Assembly (NCBI GenBank): GCA_016186995.1
Contig: JACPKQ010000022.1
Coordinates: forward strand, 1 to 64,000
Reading direction: 5' to 3'
Source: Deltaproteobacteria bacterium
Lineage (GTDB): Bacteria > Bdellovibrionota > JACOXK01
Length of the DNA stretch: 64,000 bases
Positions 7,877 through 19,553 of the stretch are shown here, one piece after another. Numbering within the stretch: position 1 is the stretch's first letter; each line of letters starts with the position of its first letter. The notes under the pieces are model-generated. The model had not been told where the DNA came from, searched no databases, and saw only the letters and a program-made list of their open reading frames with translations. The translations under genes and the position numbers were made by a program.

Positions 7877-10207
7877 TTAATGTGTTTCTTTCAATGTTTC
7901 AACTACGGAAATCTGCTTAGAAAATATATTGGATTGATGTGTAGGTAATTCACACATTCCTTTTTCACACACATAGGCCGTTGTCTTGTTTTGGATGGCA
8001 TATTTTAATTTGATCAAAGGTATGACTTGGGCTTGCGCTTTCAGCTCTTCTCCTTCCTCCACCACAACAAGTATTTTGTTAGGTAAAAACTTTTTTCTCA
8101 ATTCAGAAAGTAAAAGATGAGCTTCTTCTCTTTTTCCCTTGGGGGTTACAATGATAATTTCTTTAGGCTTATCAAGAAAAAAATCGACGGCTAGAAGCAT
8201 TTCTGAAAGTGCGGCTGGACGAGATTCAAGTGTTTTAGAAAAAACTTTAAGTGCTTTTTCAATTCGTATTCGATAAGAATCCTTTGTTGTAAACTCTTGA
8301 AGTTTTAAAAGATTTAATAAAGCTACGGAATTTCCAGATGGCTCAGCGCCATCGTAGGCGGGTTTTTGTCGAGCAAGGAGCTTTTCATGGTCATGGCTGG
8401 TCATAAAAAAACCACCTGATTTATCTTCATAGTATTTTTCAAGAGTTTGATCCAGTTGAATGGCCTGTTTAAGCCATTTAATTTCAGAGCTGGCTTCATA
8501 GAGATCCAGAAGGGCTGCTATAAAAAAAGCGTAATCATCCAGGTAAGCATTAAACTTGGTTTTACCATCTTTAAAACTACGGAATAATCTTCCGTCTTTA
8601 TAAAGATTACTTAAGATAAATTGAGCTGCGCGCTTTGCACTTTCTACATATTCATTTTCATTAAGAATGAGTCCGGCTTGTGCATAAGCTGAAATCATAA
8701 GCCCATTCCAGGCAGTCAGTATTTTTTCATCTCGAATGGGTGATGGGCGTTTAAGCCGATATTGATAGAGTTTTTCAAGGGCTTCTTTAATTTTTTGGCG
8801 TGCTTCAGTCTCAGAAAGTTTAAATTTTTTAGAAATTTTAGAAAGTGGCTCTGAGGTATTTAAAATCGTGCGTCCTTCAAAATTTCCTTGGGGGGTCACT
8901 GAATAGTACTCCTTAACAAGCTTTGAATCTTCACTTTCCAAAACCGTATCAATTTCTTTTGGAGTCCATGTGAAAAACCAGCCTTCTTCTCTGTGACCTT
9001 TAGGATTCGGGCTATCCGCATCTGTCGCTGAATGAAAAGCACCTTCAAGAGAGGTCATGTCGCGTTTTACATAACGAAGAATTTCTTGTGTGATACGTTT
9101 AAATTCTGCTTCCCCTGTTACTTGATACGCTTCAAGATAGGCCACCGCTAAAAGCGCATTATCATAGAGCATTTTTTCAAAATGAGGAGTGAGCCACTCG
9201 GAATCTGTTGAATAACGGTGAAAGCCACTGCCGACATGGTCGTATATACCACCGGCAGCCATTTTTTTAAGTGTGTGTGTGGCTGCATTCAATATTTTTT
9301 TATCTTGGGTGCGACGATAGTAACGAAGTAAAAATCGAATGGGCAGGCTACTTGGAAACTTAGGAGCCCCTGAAAGCCCACCATAGGTGGAATCAAGTCT
9401 ACTTTTATAAAAATCTGCTGCTTTATGAAGTACCTGCTCGCTAGGCAAAGCCAGACCCACATCAGGTTTTAAAGTATCTTTTACGATAGTGATAAGTTGC
9501 TCTGTTGCATCGGCAACTTTATCGGGTTCCTTGTGATAAACGGCCTCAAGTCTTTTGAGTAAAGTTAAAAACCCAGTACTCGTTCCTCGGTCACCATCCC
9601 GTGCCGGAAAATAGGTTCCCCCAAAAAATGGTTTTCGCTCAGGAGTGAGCCACACTGTCATGGGCCAGCCGCCATGTCCTGTCATGGCCTGAACAGCACT
9701 CATATAAATGGCATCCACATCGGGTCTTTCTTCTCGATCCACTTTAATCGCAATATAATTTTCATTCATCACTTTTGCGATTTCTTCATCTTCAAAGGAT
9801 TCTTCTTCCATCACATGACACCAATGGCAGGTAGAATATCCCACACTAAGCAGTACAGGGCGTTTTAGTTTTTTTGCTGTTTCAAACGCATGATCTCCCC
9901 ATGGGTACCAATTTACAGGATTATGCGCATGTTGAAGAAGATAGGGGCTTGTTTCCAAAAATAAACGATTTGTATATTGTGCCTCCCCCTCTTTATCAAA
10001 ATGGCGGGTTCTCGGTTTATAATCTGACCCAAGCTGTTTTCTCTTAGTATCAAACGCCTCTAAAAGTTTTTGATCAATCTGCTTTGTATCGGAAACTGTG
10101 TCGAGCAATTCCTTCATGTCAGTTTTATTGAGCCCTCCTCGCCTCACCATGATTCCAATAAAAATGATAACACTAAGAGATCCTATGATAAGAAATATTT
10201 TTTTCAT
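7877..10207 (-). CDS. DUF255 thioredoxin-domain protein (YyaL/SSP411 family), membrane-anchored
   Basis: A 776-aa protein with an N-terminal signal anchor (residues 4-21). The N-terminal thioredoxin-like DUF255 domain starts at [21 protein letters not shown] and carries a redox motif CHWC at 127-130, then [15 protein letters not shown] and [11 protein letters not shown], all family signatures. The remaining about 500 residues form the family's (alpha/alpha)6-barrel-like region resembling N-acylglucosamine 2-epimerase folds. Biochemical function is unknown. Placement beside the divergent MsrA-MsrB fusion suggests oxidative damage handling in the envelope, which is an inference. Confidence 0.9.
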   Translation of the reverse strand: MKKIFLIIGSLSVIIFIGIMVRRGGLNKTDMKELLDTVSDTKQIDQKLLEAFDTKRKQLGSDYKPRTRHFDKEGEAQYTNRLFLETSPYLLQHAHNPVNWYPWGDHAFETAKKLKRPVLLSVGYSTCHWCHVMEEESFEDEEIAKVMNENYIAIKVDREERPDVDAIYMSAVQAMTGHGGWPMTVWLTPERKPFFGGTYFPARDGDRGTSTGFLTLLKRLEAVYHKEPDKVADATEQLITIVKDTLKPDVGLALPSEQVLHKAADFYKSRLDSTYGGLSGAPKFPSSLPIRFLLRYYRRTQDKKILNAATHTLKKMAAGGIYDHVGSGFHRYSTDSEWLTPHFEKMLYDNALLAVAYLEAYQVTGEAEFKRITQEILRYVKRDMTSLEGAFHSATDADSPNPKGHREEGWFFTWTPKEIDTVLESEDSKLVKEYYSVTPQGNFEGRTILNTSEPLSKISKKFKLSETEARQKIKEALEKLYQYRLKRPSPIRDEKILTAWNGLMISAYAQAGLILNENEYVESAKRAAQFILSNLYKDGRLFRSFKDGKTKFNAYLDDYAFFIAALLDLYEASSEIKWLKQAIQLDQTLEKYYEDKSGGFFMTSHDHEKLLARQKPAYDGAEPSGNSVALLNLLKLQEFTTKDSYRIRIEKALKVFSKTLESRPAALSEMLLAVDFFLDKPKEIIIVTPKGKREEAHLLLSELRKKFLPNKILVVVEEGEELKAQAQVIPLIKLKYAIQNKTTAYVCEKGMCELPTHQSNIFSKQISVVETLKETH

Positions 10208-10341
10208 TCAATTCACTCATAACAGTCATTCTTTTTCTCAAGTTATCAATAAATTGACTTCAAATCACCATAAAAATCTTATCTATTGCTTTTTTTCTTA
10301 CAGAATCGCATTCATGTGAATGAGTGTGTTATCATATAAGT

Positions 10342-11412
10342 ATGGGGAAAAATTATTTCTACTTTGTGCTTATACTTGCTTTTTTAGGTTTAAAATCAAG
10401 TAGTTATGCAGAGGAGTCTTTAGAAAAGGCTACTTTTGCAGGGGGGTGTTTTTGGTGTATGGAGCACCCTTTTGAAAAACTAGAAGGTGTCAAAGAAGTC
10501 GTTTCTGGCTACAGCGGGGGTGAAGAAAAAAATCCAACCTATAAACAAGTTTCAAGTGGAAAAACAGGGCATAGAGAATCCATTCAGATTATTTATGATT
10601 CTAGAAAAATAAGTTATCAAAAATTGGTTGATGTTTTTTTGAGACAAATTGATCCAACTGACAATGGTGGACAGTTTGTCGATCGTGGAGTTCAGTATAA
10701 ATCAGGCATTTTTTACCATTCAGAAGAACAAAATAACATAGCGCTTCAAGCAAAAAAAGCACTTCAAGAATCAAAACTTTTTAATAAACCTATTGTAACT
10801 GAAATACTTCCTTTTAAAACTTTTTATAAGGCAGAAGAATATCATCAAGATTATTATAAAAAAAATTCTATACAATATAAGTTTTACAGATATGGTTCAG
10901 GAAGAGATCAGTTTTTAGAAAAAATATGGAAAATAGAAAAACCCATGAGTAAAAGTGATTTAAAGAATAAAAAGTTTATAAAACCTTCACAAGAAGAATT
11001 AAAAAAGAAATTAACATCACTTCAATATAAGGTAACGCAAGAAGAAGGAACAGAACCTGCTTTTAGAAATGAATATTGGGATCATAAAGAACCTGGTATT
11101 TATGTTGATGTCGTTTCTGGAGAACCTCTTTTTGCTTCTTTAGATAAATTTGATTCAAAAACAGGATGGCCATCTTTTACAAAACCTCTTATAGAAGAAA
11201 ATCTCATTGCGAAGAGAGATTTTAAAATTCTAATACCCCGCACAGAAGTTCGATCCAAAAAAGGTGATTCTCATTTAGGGCATGTGTTTAAAGATGGCCC
11301 TCAACCTACAGGTCTTCGTTATTGCATTAATTCTGCTGCTCTTCGTTTTATTCCAGCTGAAAAGTTAGAAGAAGAAGGGTATTCAGAGTTCACAAAACTT
11401 TTTAAAAAATAG
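10342..11412 (+). CDS. msrAB: exported bifunctional methionine sulfoxide reductase A/B
   Basis: A two-domain enzyme reducing both epimers of methionine sulfoxide. MsrA (residues 28-180) has the catalytic [10 protein letters not shown] motif (Cys36). MsrB (residues 215-350) has [31 protein letters not shown] and the catalytic [11 protein letters not shown]. The zinc CxxC pairs of some MsrB proteins are absent. Start ATG 10342 gives a signal peptide ([20 protein letters not shown]), so the enzyme is periplasmic; the track's GTG at 10324 would add six residues. It is divergent from the DUF255 gene, and its stop directly abuts the stop of the convergent small membrane protein. Confidence 0.95.
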   Translation: MGKNYFYFVLILAFLGLKSSSYAEESLEKATFAGGCFWCMEHPFEKLEGVKEVVSGYSGGEEKNPTYKQVSSGKTGHRESIQIIYDSRKISYQKLVDVFLRQIDPTDNGGQFVDRGVQYKSGIFYHSEEQNNIALQAKKALQESKLFNKPIVTEILPFKTFYKAEEYHQDYYKKNSIQYKFYRYGSGRDQFLEKIWKIEKPMSKSDLKNKKFIKPSQEELKKKLTSLQYKVTQEEGTEPAFRNEYWDHKEPGIYVDVVSGEPLFASLDKFDSKTGWPSFTKPLIEENLIAKRDFKILIPRTEVRSKKGDSHLGHVFKDGPQPTGLRYCINSAALRFIPAEKLEEEGYSEFTKLFKK

Positions 11413-11658
11413 TTAAGATTTAAGTTTTTCTTTTATCCAATCAAAAATTTTACGTGAGTGGTGATTGCTTTGTTCTTTTACTTTTTTAAGAAGATGATGA
11501 GCCCAAGCAAACTCTGTTCCCAGCACGGCTAGGCCCACAGGTATAACAATAAAAGCAGGGCCAGGAGTGAAAATAAGTATAATTCCTATGAGAACAATCG
11601 TTATTCCTATGATAAAGACAACGAGCTTTCTTATGTGTTTAATAATGAGTCTATGCAT
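11413..11658 (-). CDS. small integral membrane protein of the PGPGW type
   Basis: An 81-aa protein (start at the second Met, 11658) with a long hydrophobic stretch KLVVFIIGITIVLIGIILIF followed by TPGPAFIVIPVGLAVLGTEFAWA. This pattern of two membrane segments with a central TPGPG/A turn is typical of the PGPGW family of unknown function. The C-terminus is basic and amphipathic. The upstream codons in the track lack support. Confidence 0.7.
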   Translation of the reverse strand: MHRLIIKHIRKLVVFIIGITIVLIGIILIFTPGPAFIVIPVGLAVLGTEFAWAHHLLKKVKEQSNHHSRKIFDWIKEKLKS

Positions 11659-11659
11659 A

Positions 11660-12220
11660 TTACTGATTATTAAACACAACGAAATAAGGATTCTTCGATT
11701 CTGTTTTGAAAATCTCAAATTCGCACATATAGTAATCTTTTTCTTCTTTTATATCTTTAACCCAGTAAAGAGGAAATTCATAAGTGGGTTCTTCAAGTTC
11801 TTTTTTTGAAAAAACTTTCCGAATGGTTGTGAGAAAAACATTATTTTTTGTAAGATGAATATTTTTTTCTTTTGGAATTTTAAACTTAAGAGAAATGGGA
11901 TGCGCTTGTGGACATTGTACACCAATACCAAAAGAAAAGGCTGAGGTCATTTTTATATATTGTGATTGGAGAGGGGGAATAGCTTCTATAAGATTGGAAA
12001 CTCTCTGTTCAGGAATTTTTTGAAGTAAAAATTTATTTGGTTGTAAACAAGAAGACTGGAGAAAAAGTTCTTTTTTTTGTGGAGTTGCTTCTGAAGTGGG
12101 AACTCTTGGAGGAGTTTTTAAATAATGGGAAACTTTTTGTAAAAAATCAGATCTCAAAAAGAAAAAAGTAAAGAGAACTATTGTTAAAATGCCGAATAGG
12201 AACTTAAATTTTTCTTTCAC
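11660..12220 (-). CDS. hypothetical membrane-anchored protein
   Basis: I do not recognise this gene. The frame (track 11660-12283) encodes an N-terminal membrane segment (FLFGILTIVLFTFFFL), a Pro/Thr-rich linker, then an approximately 130-aa region with three cysteines (SSCLQP, GVQCPQ, YYMCEFE) suited to the periplasm. The longer GTG start at 12283 would run through the mtnP promoter on the other strand; GTG at 12220 (VKEKFKF) is placed better but has no strong Shine-Dalgarno. It sits one base from the downstream small membrane protein gene, so they are probably co-transcribed. Confidence 0.5.
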   Translation of the reverse strand: MKEKFKFLFGILTIVLFTFFFLRSDFLQKVSHYLKTPPRVPTSEATPQKKELFLQSSCLQPNKFLLQKIPEQRVSNLIEAIPPLQSQYIKMTSAFSFGIGVQCPQAHPISLKFKIPKEKNIHLTKNNVFLTTIRKVFSKKELEEPTYEFPLYWVKDIKEEKDYYMCEFEIFKTESKNPYFVVFNNQ

Positions 12221-12251
12221 CAAGCCAAAAACTAACACAGCTCGAAAAAAA

Positions 12252-12280
12252 TTGACAGTATTTTCTCTATTCTTTACTGT
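12252..12280 (+). promoter_or_regulatory. sigma-70 promoter of mtnP
   Basis: TTGACA, a 17-bp spacer and TACTGT, ending 10 nt before the mtnP ATG at 12291. Transcription would start almost at the start codon, giving a very short leader. Confidence 0.65.
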
Positions 12281-12290
12281 CACATTTATT

Positions 12291-13193
12291 ATGTCGAAAA
12301 CAAAGTTAGGTATTATTGGGGGAAGTGGCCTTTATGAAATAGAAGGTCTTAAAAATATCCAAGAAGTTCGGGTTAAAACCCCTTTTGGAAATCCTTCTGC
12401 CCCTTATATTTCTGGAAAAATAGGAGATGTAGAGGTTTGTTTCTTACCCCGTCACGGGGCAGGACATGTCTTTTCCCCTACAGAAATTAATTATCAAGCT
12501 AATATTTATGGTTTTAAAAAGTTAGGGGTGAACACGCTCATTTCTTTCAGTGCTGTAGGAAGTATGAAAAAAAATATTAAGCCTGGGGATTTTGTCATTG
12601 TAGATCAATTCATTGATCGCACTCGATATCGGAAATCTACTTTTTTTGAAGGTGGTTGTGTGGCCCACGTTTCTTTGGCTGATCCTGTTTGCCCTTCTTT
12701 AAAAAAAGTACTTTCTCAAAGCATCAGTACCTCGGGAATTTCACTCCATGATAGAGGAACTTACATTTGCATTGAAGGGCCTCAATTTTCAACCAGGGCG
12801 GAATCTCATTTATATCAAAGTTGGGGTGTTGATGTTATTGGAATGACGAATCTTCCTGAGGCTCGTTTGGCAAGAGAAGCAGAGCTTTGTTATGGAAGTG
12901 TTGCACAAGTTACAGATTATGATTGTTGGAATGAAGAGCATGATGCTGTTGATGCGGGAACTGTTCTTAAGGTTATAAAGCAAAATGTTCATTATGCAAA
13001 ACAAGCCATTCAAAAAATTGTTTTAGATCCCCGCTTGCGCGGGGATGACAAAGGAAAAATCGGGGATGATTTTTCTAAAAAATGTACTTGTCGCAAAGCA
13101 CTTCAGTTTGCTATCGTTTCAAACCGAGTCTCCTTATCAAAAGAGACTCAAAAGAAGTTAGATTTGTTTCTAAAGAAAAATAAGAAGGGGTAG
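12291..13193 (+). CDS. mtnP: S-methyl-5'-thioadenosine phosphorylase with palindrome-encoded insert
   Basis: MTA phosphorylase, salvaging adenine and methylthioribose-1-phosphate from MTA. The start KLGIIGGSGLYEIEG is the phosphate-binding motif; CIEGPQFSTRAES and GMTNLPEARLAREAELCY with TDYDCW are diagnostic of MTAP rather than purine nucleoside phosphorylase. The track start (12189) is rejected: ATG 12291 gives the conserved N-terminus and follows the promoter. Near residue 245 a family A palindrome encodes LDPRLRGDDKGK inside the C-terminal helical region, in frame, so the 300-aa protein is slightly longer than family norm and probably still folds. The pfkB-type kinase follows immediately. 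Confidence 0.93.
   Translation: MSKTKLGIIGGSGLYEIEGLKNIQEVRVKTPFGNPSAPYISGKIGDVEVCFLPRHGAGHVFSPTEINYQANIYGFKKLGVNTLISFSAVGSMKKNIKPGDFVIVDQFIDRTRYRKSTFFEGGCVAHVSLADPVCPSLKKVLSQSISTSGISLHDRGTYICIEGPQFSTRAESHLYQSWGVDVIGMTNLPEARLAREAELCYGSVAQVTDYDCWNEEHDAVDAGTVLKVIKQNVHYAKQAIQKIVLDPRLRGDDKGKIGDDFSKKCTCRKALQFAIVSNRVSLSKETQKKLDLFLKKNKKG
13023..13050. repeat. family A palindrome inside mtnP
   Basis: GATCCCCGCTTGCGCGGGGATGACA forms a stem (ATCCCCGC/GCGGGGAT) and is translated in frame as DPRLRGDD within mtnP. Confidence 0.85.
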
Positions 13194-13196
13194 GTG

Positions 13197-14099
13197 ATGA
13201 GTGTTCTCGTTGTTGGCTCTGTTGCTTTTGATACCATAGAAACACCTCGGGGCAAGGTTGAAAAAGTTTTAGGGGGAAGTGCTAACTATTTTTCCATTAC
13301 TACAAGTTATTTTACAGGGGTCAGCCTTGTGGGTATTGTTGGAGAAGATTTCCCAGTAGAACATATCCGCTTTTTGCAATCTCGAAATGTATGTACAGAT
13401 GGTTTAAAAGTTACCCAAGGGAATACTTTTCATTGGGCTGGAAAATATGACAAAACCTATAAAGATGCGGAAACCTTAAGCACAGCACTCAATGTTTTTG
13501 AACATTTTTCCCCAGAGTTACCTGATCATTATAAAGATAAACCTTATGTGTTTTTAGCCAATATCGATCCAACACTTCAAGCCCATGTTTTAGAACAAAT
13601 TCAAAAACCTAAAATTGTAGCTTGTGACACAATGAATTTTTGGATTTATGGAAAACGTGAAGAGCTTCTCAGTACTTTAAAGCTTGTTGATATTTTTATT
13701 ATTAATGAAACAGAAGCTAAAGACTTGAGTGGAGAAATTAATCTTGTTGAAGCAGCCAGGAAGATTCGTTGCATGGGGCCTCAAATTCTTATCATTAAAC
13801 GTGGTGAGTATGGAGCCATGATGTTTACAAGTGAAAGTGTTTTTGCCTCCCCTGGTTATCCTCTTTCAAATGTTGTCGATCCAACTGGAGCTGGGGATAG
13901 CTTTGCAGGTGGGTTTATGGGATATTTAGCAAAAACAGGAAATACATTTGAAGAAGAGGCTTTAAGAAAAGCTGTTGTGTACGGTAATACAATGGCTTCT
14001 TTTGTAGTTGAAGGATTTTCATTCGATCGTTTGAAAGACCTTAATTCTCAGATGATCGAGCGTCGCTTTCAGGATTTTGTTGCTCTTTCAAAGGTTTAA
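13197..14099 (+). CDS. PfkB-family carbohydrate/nucleoside kinase
   Basis: A 300-aa ribokinase-like protein. It has an N-terminal GSVAFDTIETPRG, glycine-rich LGGSANYFS near residue 28, and the C-terminal PfkB signature with catalytic Asp in VVDPTGAGDSFAGGF near residue 230. The substrate cannot be read from sequence; coupling to mtnP suggests a nucleoside or ribose-type substrate from MTA salvage, but this is inference. GTG 13194 and ATG 13197 are adjacent candidate starts; ATG is preferred and AAGAAGGGG lies upstream inside the mtnP end. Confidence 0.88.
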   Translation: MSVLVVGSVAFDTIETPRGKVEKVLGGSANYFSITTSYFTGVSLVGIVGEDFPVEHIRFLQSRNVCTDGLKVTQGNTFHWAGKYDKTYKDAETLSTALNVFEHFSPELPDHYKDKPYVFLANIDPTLQAHVLEQIQKPKIVACDTMNFWIYGKREELLSTLKLVDIFIINETEAKDLSGEINLVEAARKIRCMGPQILIIKRGEYGAMMFTSESVFASPGYPLSNVVDPTGAGDSFAGGFMGYLAKTGNTFEEEALRKAVVYGNTMASFVVEGFSFDRLKDLNSQMIERRFQDFVALSKV

Positions 14100-14123
14100 A
14101 TTGCTTATTTTTTAACCATATAA

Positions 14124-14152
14124 TTGACTTTTAGGGTCTCTCAAGGTATGAA
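14124..14152 (+). promoter_or_regulatory. sigma-70 promoter upstream of pyrG
   Basis: TTGACT, 17-bp spacer, TATGAA; the -10 box ends 25 nt before the pyrG ATG. It would drive the pyrG-kdsA-kdsD unit. Confidence 0.6.
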
Positions 14153-14177
14153 TATTTCTTTGTTTTGGGGTGTGTAG

Positions 14178-16683
<2,506 letters not shown>

Positions 16684-16687
<4 letters not shown>

Positions 16688-17658
16688 GTTTTGATGCCAT
16701 TTCCATAGCACGGGAAGTTTTAGATATTGAAGCCAACGCCCTTCTTCATTTAAAAAATTCTTTAGATAATTCTTTTGTTAAATCAGTCGAAGTTTTAAGT
16801 CAGTGTCAGGGCAAAGTTATTGTTACGGGTATGGGTAAGTCAGGCCAAGTTGCAAAAAAAATTGCAGCCACTCTTGCAAGTACGGGTACCCCTTCTTTTT
16901 TTCTTCATGCTTCTGAAGCTATTCATGGAGATTTAGGAATGGTTGGAGAAAGTGATGTCATTCTTTCTATTTCTTACAGTGGTGAAACTGCAGAGCTTTT
17001 AAAAGTTTTGTCTATTGTTAAAAGGAAAAAACTTCCTATTATTTCTATAACAGGACGCAAAGCATCACAACTTGCACAAGTTTCTGATATTGCCCTCATT
17101 CTTCATATTGAAAAAGAAGCCTGTCCTTTGGGTTTGGCTCCAACAGCAAGTACAACAGCAACCCTTGCTTTAGGCGATGCTTTAGCTGTTTGTCTTTTGA
17201 AAAAGAAGGGATTTAAAGAGGAGGATTTTGCAAATCTTCATCCAGGTGGAAATTTGGGTAAAAAACTTCTTGTAAGAGTTCAAGATCTTATGCTTACGGG
17301 AGAAAATATCCCTATGGTTTTTGAAGACACCCGTATGAAAGAAGCACTTATGGAAATGACGACTAAAAGACAAGGGTGTACAGGTGTTTCAAATGGTCAA
17401 GGTGAGCTTGTGGGGGTTATTACTGATGGTGATTTAAGGCGTCTTCTTGAAAGAAATGAGTCTTTTCTTGAAAAACCTGTTTTTTCTATCATGGCTCAAA
17501 ATCCTAAAACTATTTCCCAAGAAAAATTGGCTTCACAGGCGCTTAATCTTATGGAAGAGAATAAAATTACTTCACTTTTTGTGTGTACTTCTCCATCTTC
17601 TTTAAAACCGGTCGGGTTTTTGCATCTGCACCATTTAATAGAAGCAAAAATTATCTGA
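16684..17658 (+). CDS. kdsD: arabinose-5-phosphate isomerase (KdsD/KpsF/GutQ family)
   Basis: Produces D-arabinose 5-phosphate, the KdsA substrate. The N-terminal SIS domain shows KVIVTGMGKSGQVAKKIAATLASTGTPS and HGDLGM, with SYSGETAELL; residues 205-324 form two CBS domains (LMLTGENIPMV ... GVITDGDLRRLLE ... NKITSLFV). The 324-aa length is standard. Translational overlap with kdsA and order pyrG-kdsA-kdsD make the Kdo pathway assignment secure. Confidence 0.95.
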
Positions 17659-17695
17659 GCCCAAAAGGCACTCTGTCATCCCTGAGCAGCCCTCT

Positions 17696-17750
17696 TGTCA
17701 TTGCGAGTATAGCGAAGCAATCTCAACACGTAAGTGTTGTCCTAGAATTC
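17696..17750. repeat. family B palindromic repeat (GTCATTGCGA...GAAGCAATC)
   Basis: GTCATTGCGAGTATAGCGAAGCAATC followed by the small inverted repeat AACACGTAAGTGTT. The same units recur at 43181 and, with changes, at 30569, 41180 and 47665. It fills most of the 207-nt kdsD-lptC gap together with a sequence containing CTTGGTTCT, also seen near other composite repeats. Confidence 0.75.
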
Positions 17751-17807
17751 TTTTTCTACGACCTTGGTTCTGAGTTGGGAGGGTGTTTTTCCGATACTTA
17801 TAGGTTC

Positions 17808-17836
17808 TTGATGACCCTTTTAAATAGTGGTAAAAT
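17808..17836 (+). promoter_or_regulatory. sigma-70 promoter of the lptCA-lptB-rpoN-hpf-rapZ unit
   Basis: TTGATG, 17-bp spacer, TAAAAT, 30 nt upstream of the lptC start. It lies just beyond the repeat block, so the downstream operon does not depend on read-through from kdsD. Confidence 0.55.
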
Positions 17837-17865
17837 GAAGGGTGTGGTTGTGGTAAGCTCATCGT

Positions 17866-18813
17866 ATGTTTAAGCATAAAGATTCGTGGTATTCAGTTAT
17901 TTTCTTTGTTGTGTTGTGCCAGGTTTTGTTGTTTTCTCCATCTCAGGTTTTTGAACCCGTGCTTAAGGTGAGTTATCCGTCAAAAGCTGATCTTGTTCTT
18001 GAGGGGTTTAGTGTTATTCAAGCTCCTTATGAAAGTGGGGAAAAAATTAATATACAAGCTGAACATGCCAATGTTTTTCAAGAGCAAGATGTTGTGCTTC
18101 TTGATATTATACATGGCTTTTTAGAAGATAAAGAAGGTAAAAGATTTTTTTTCGAAAGCAAAAAAGGACAGTATTTTCCAAGTGAACAAAAAGTAGTGGC
18201 ACAAGATAGGGTGACAATGAGGCTTCCTCAAGGTTATGAAATTAAAACTGAAAAGCTGAACTATTTAAATAATGGGAAAAGTATGAGTTCAGATGAACAC
18301 ATCGAGTTTAGTGGTCCGGATCTTAAAAAACCAGAACTTATTTTAAAAGGACGAGGCCTCTTTGGAGATGTAGAAAGGAAAGAATATAGAATTTTATATG
18401 AAATTTATTGTGAGAAAAAGGATTTCATGGATGTAGGTCTTAATTATACTATTACATCTCAATCTATGAAGTTTTTACCAGCAACTCATAAAGCTGTTTT
18501 TGTAGGTGATGTTCATGTTGTACAAAAAGATTTTTTAATGACTTCTGATACTTATGAAGTATTTGTGAAGTCTCAGGGTGGAGAAGTTAATAAGGCTATT
18601 GCCAAAGGAAGAGTAAAAATTAAACAGGGAGAGAGAAGCGCTAAGGCCGAGTCAGCTACTTTTATTAATTCTCAAAAAAGACTCATCTTAAAAGGAGATC
18701 CTGAAGTGGTTATTGGAGAAAACACTTTAAGAGGAGATGTCATTATTTTTCATACGGACACTCAGAAGATAGAGTCTTATAATGTAGAAGGAGAATTTGA
18801 CGAAAAATCATGA
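17866..18813 (+). CDS. LptC-LptA fusion protein for LPS transport
   Basis: A 315-aa protein whose first half resembles LptC: one N-terminal membrane segment (SVIFFVVLCQVLLF) and a beta-jellyroll-type region of alternating hydrophobics with GEKINIQAEHANVF and GQYFPSEQKVVAQDRVTM. From about residue 190 it resembles LptA/OstA: ITSQSMKFLPATHKAVFVGDV, AIAKGRVKIKQGERSAKAE, RLILKGDPEVVIGENTLRGD. Both halves are normally separate genes beside lptB. Here a single chain would form the inner-membrane anchor and the start of the periplasmic bridge. It overlaps lptB by 4 nt. The fusion call rests on pattern recognition and position. Confidence 0.75.
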   Translation: MFKHKDSWYSVIFFVVLCQVLLFSPSQVFEPVLKVSYPSKADLVLEGFSVIQAPYESGEKINIQAEHANVFQEQDVVLLDIIHGFLEDKEGKRFFFESKKGQYFPSEQKVVAQDRVTMRLPQGYEIKTEKLNYLNNGKSMSSDEHIEFSGPDLKKPELILKGRGLFGDVERKEYRILYEIYCEKKDFMDVGLNYTITSQSMKFLPATHKAVFVGDVHVVQKDFLMTSDTYEVFVKSQGGEVNKAIAKGRVKIKQGERSAKAESATFINSQKRLILKGDPEVVIGENTLRGDVIIFHTDTQKIESYNVEGEFDEKS

Positions 18814-19538
18814 AAAGAGTTTTAAAGGCAGTACAACTTAAAAAAGCTTTTAAAAAGAAATCTGTTTTAAAAGGGGTTTCTTTTGAAGTTGAATCAGGCC
18901 ACATTGTAGGTCTTTTAGGGCCTAATGGTGCTGGTAAAACAACAAGTTTTAATATTATGGTAGGAATTATAAGAGCCAATGAGGGTTCTATTTATTTAGA
19001 CAAAGAAGATATTTCAACACTTCCTTTATATAAAAGAGCTCGTTTAGGTATTAGTTATCTTCCCCAAGAGAAATCAGTTTTTCGTAACCTTACCGTTTTT
19101 GAAAATATTCTCGCTGTTTTAGAATATTTAGAAGAAGATCCTTATGAAAGGAGAAGAAAAACACTGGATGTTTTAGAACAACTTAAGATTTCTCATCTTT
19201 CAGAACAAAAAGCATTTACTTTATCAGGTGGGGAAACAAGAAGGGTTGAGATTGCACGAGCTTTAGTAACAACACCTAGTTTTATGCTTCTTGATGAACC
19301 TTTTTCAGGTGTGGATCCACTGGCCGTTTCCGATTTACAAAAAATTATTGTGGAAGAACTTAAACCGAGAGGCATTGGTATTCTTATTACAGATCATAGC
19401 GTGAGGGAAACTTTAACAATATGTGACAGTGCTTATATTTTGAGCGATGGTCTTATCCAAGAAAAAGGCACAAGTGAAGAGTTAGTGAATAGCCCGCGAG
19501 CTAGAAAATATTATTTGGGTGAAAATTTTCAACTCTAA
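18810..19538 (+). CDS. lptB: LPS export ABC transporter ATP-binding protein
   Basis: The cytosolic ATPase of the Lpt machine. The 242-aa protein has Walker A GPNGAGKTTSFN, the LptB-typical Q-loop LGISYLPQEKSVFRNLTV, signature LSGGETRRVEIARAL, Walker B FMLLDEPFSGVDP and H-loop ITDHSVRETL. Order lptC/A-lptB-rpoN-hpf-rapZ is the conserved arrangement seen in many proteobacteria. Confidence 0.97.
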   Translation: MKRVLKAVQLKKAFKKKSVLKGVSFEVESGHIVGLLGPNGAGKTTSFNIMVGIIRANEGSIYLDKEDISTLPLYKRARLGISYLPQEKSVFRNLTVFENILAVLEYLEEDPYERRRKTLDVLEQLKISHLSEQKAFTLSGGETRRVEIARALVTTPSFMLLDEPFSGVDPLAVSDLQKIIVEELKPRGIGILITDHSVRETLTICDSAYILSDGLIQEKGTSEELVNSPRARKYYLGENFQL

Positions 19539-19553
19539 GGTGGTAGATATTTA

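Noticed and set aside
7407-7948. ORFs antisense to and overlapping the EHPG-repeat gene (7358-7948, 7407-7748, 7542-7760, 7555-7755)
   Set aside because: They are shadows of the repetitive EHPG coding sequence; no ribosome site or homology.
17583-17873. 96-aa ORF bridging kdsD and lptC
   Set aside because: Its middle is the family B repeat reading (VIASIAKQS-type) and its start is inside kdsD; no Shine-Dalgarno.
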